Origin: Sympetrum striolatum
Lineage: Eukaryota > Arthropoda > Insecta > Odonata > Libellulidae
NCBI GenBank assembly: GCA_947579665.1
Contig: OX388347.1
Span: 27,148,562 to 27,212,561, forward strand
Length of the DNA stretch: 64,000 nucleotides
Direction: 5' to 3'
The notes beneath the pieces were generated by a model. That model searched no databases and was not told the origin of the DNA. It was given only the letters and a program-made list of their open reading frames with translations. Within the stretch, counting starts at the first letter, position 1. Each line of letters begins with the position of its first letter. Positions 62,882 through 64,000 of the stretch are shown here, one piece after another. The translations under genes were made by a program, and so were the position numbers.

Positions 62882-64000
62882 CTACCTAATAATGGTGTCA
62901 TCTCATGAAAAGTTTGGTTGTTAGTCGTTGACTGCGTCACTATGGAAAAAAATGAATATCACTCGTGGAATATATGTATTCTACTCTAACTTTGAAACGG
63001 TTTATACTAGATACCCTACCTAGATTTTTTGGATTTTTGCGTCTATATTCCCAAATGGTCCTTGAAAAAAATTAATAATATTTCACATGTTGGAACGTTG
63101 GATCAAAGGATAAGCTAATGACGTTTCCACTATGCAGCAGTGTCAAAGGAGGAAGAGGGACCGCAGCTTAACTCAATGCCTTTCTTAACCACTTCTTTGC
63201 AAATCTCACTCATGAGGGCTTTCCTTGTTAAAATATTCTCAGTCGTTGGAACTGGTGCCAAGAGCGTGAGTTGGACCACAGAGCGGTGCGTCTCATATCG
63301 ATCTGTTTGGAGAGCCATCGGATGGCTGTTCGTAGACTCCCTTAGCCCCTCGGCAGTCCTCCTTAAAGCCCTCACATTCGCCTTTGCGATGTTTTTTCCC
63401 CTCTCTCTCCTTCGCTGAATTTTTAATCCTAAGCATCCACCGCATTTTATATTTATCTTTCATTTTGAAAGGGAAGACCTTTGCGTCTTAGGGATCGTAA
63501 TTTCAGGGGTGTTGGAGACTCTTGCCGTTCATTCTGCGGAATGCGTAATCCTCTTAGCAGAGAGGGCGTTGGGATTTTTACGACGCGGCAAATTTTTATT
63601 TTACTCGGCGGAAAAAACCTTGACCATGTTCGTTTTTCGTACAAAACAAATTTTTTCGAACAAAATTTCGGGAATCTCAATCTTAATACTTAAATAAACA
63701 ATTTCGCCAATTCGGCGTAGATTTCATCAGATTTCCTTCAAGTTTGCACATTTCTCCGTTTTTAAATGATTTTCCTATATCTACACTTGAGTAGTTACGT
63801 GAAATTAGGTAACTTAATAAGTCGCCTCGTGAGGCTATGACCCGTTCTTAAAATCGGATTTAGGGTCATGGTTTACCGAAGAAGCTAACGGCACATGAAT
63901 GTTATGTTCATATTACACTAGATACGAACTGTAAGATATGATGATTTTACTAAAAAAATTCAAAATATCACTCGGGCCATATAGATTCAACGCGACTATT
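62882..64000. other. Noncoding DNA to the window end
   Basis: A GC-richer patch at about 63120-63660 has overlapping open frames on both strands (up to 92 codons), none recognisable as a domain and none resembling the next NOMPC ankyrin repeat. The final 300 bases are A/T-rich with no feature. Confidence 0.4.

Noticed and set aside
63130..63697. Overlapping frames on both strands near the window end, considered as the next nompC exon
   Set aside because: None contains an ankyrin signature (LH.AA, LLL.GA) or the residues expected after exon 35695-35811.
1..64000. CRISPR array, operon or bacterial-type system
   Set aside because: No regularly spaced identical repeats with unique spacers and no clustered coding genes. 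Spliced exons and transposon types show that this is a eukaryotic genome.

Overview
The window is AT-rich nuclear DNA from an arthropod, most likely an insect. The evidence is a pair of short, intron-bounded exons that closely match the N-terminal ankyrin region of insect NOMPC (TRPN channel), GT-AG splice signals, very long introns, and a transposon content typical of eukaryotes (piggyBac, pogo/Tigger, foldback elements, a tRNA-derived SINE remnant). I cannot name the species. Coding density is extremely low: 219 bp of supported host coding sequence in 64 kb. Layout: 1-33569 is noncoding DNA lying 5' of the first recognised exon, and is probably intron or upstream DNA of the same gene. It contains three foldback (MITE-like) inverted repeats (12086-12207, 13811-14062, 21074-21286), two copies of an unnamed interspersed repeat with internal tandem units of about 310 bp (14181-15180 on +, 26481-27960 on -), a possible eroded LINE fragment (12428-12721, -), and a complete but dead piggyBac element with perfect ends and a TTAA duplication (28548-31467). 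Exons at 33570-33671 and 35695-35811 (+ strand) encode consecutive ankyrin-repeat segments of nompC, separated by a 2,023-bp intron. The remaining 28 kb shows no further recognisable nompC exon and is best read as intron. It holds a third copy of the interspersed repeat (55661-56330), a short inverted repeat (49741-49843), a tRNA-like SINE remnant (about 54390-54475) and a non-autonomous pogo/Tigger element (62393-62879). Scattered through the AT-rich background are short GC- and CpG-richer islands a few kb apart with no convincing reading frame. They could be cis-regulatory DNA of a large gene, but that is inference. Most long open frames in the window look like chance frames in these islands or in strand-skewed pyrimidine tracts. 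I see no operon, CRISPR array, rRNA or intact tRNA gene, and no clearly new multi-gene system. The most distinctive structures are the palindrome-bearing ends of the piggyBac element and the tandem-unit repeat family.
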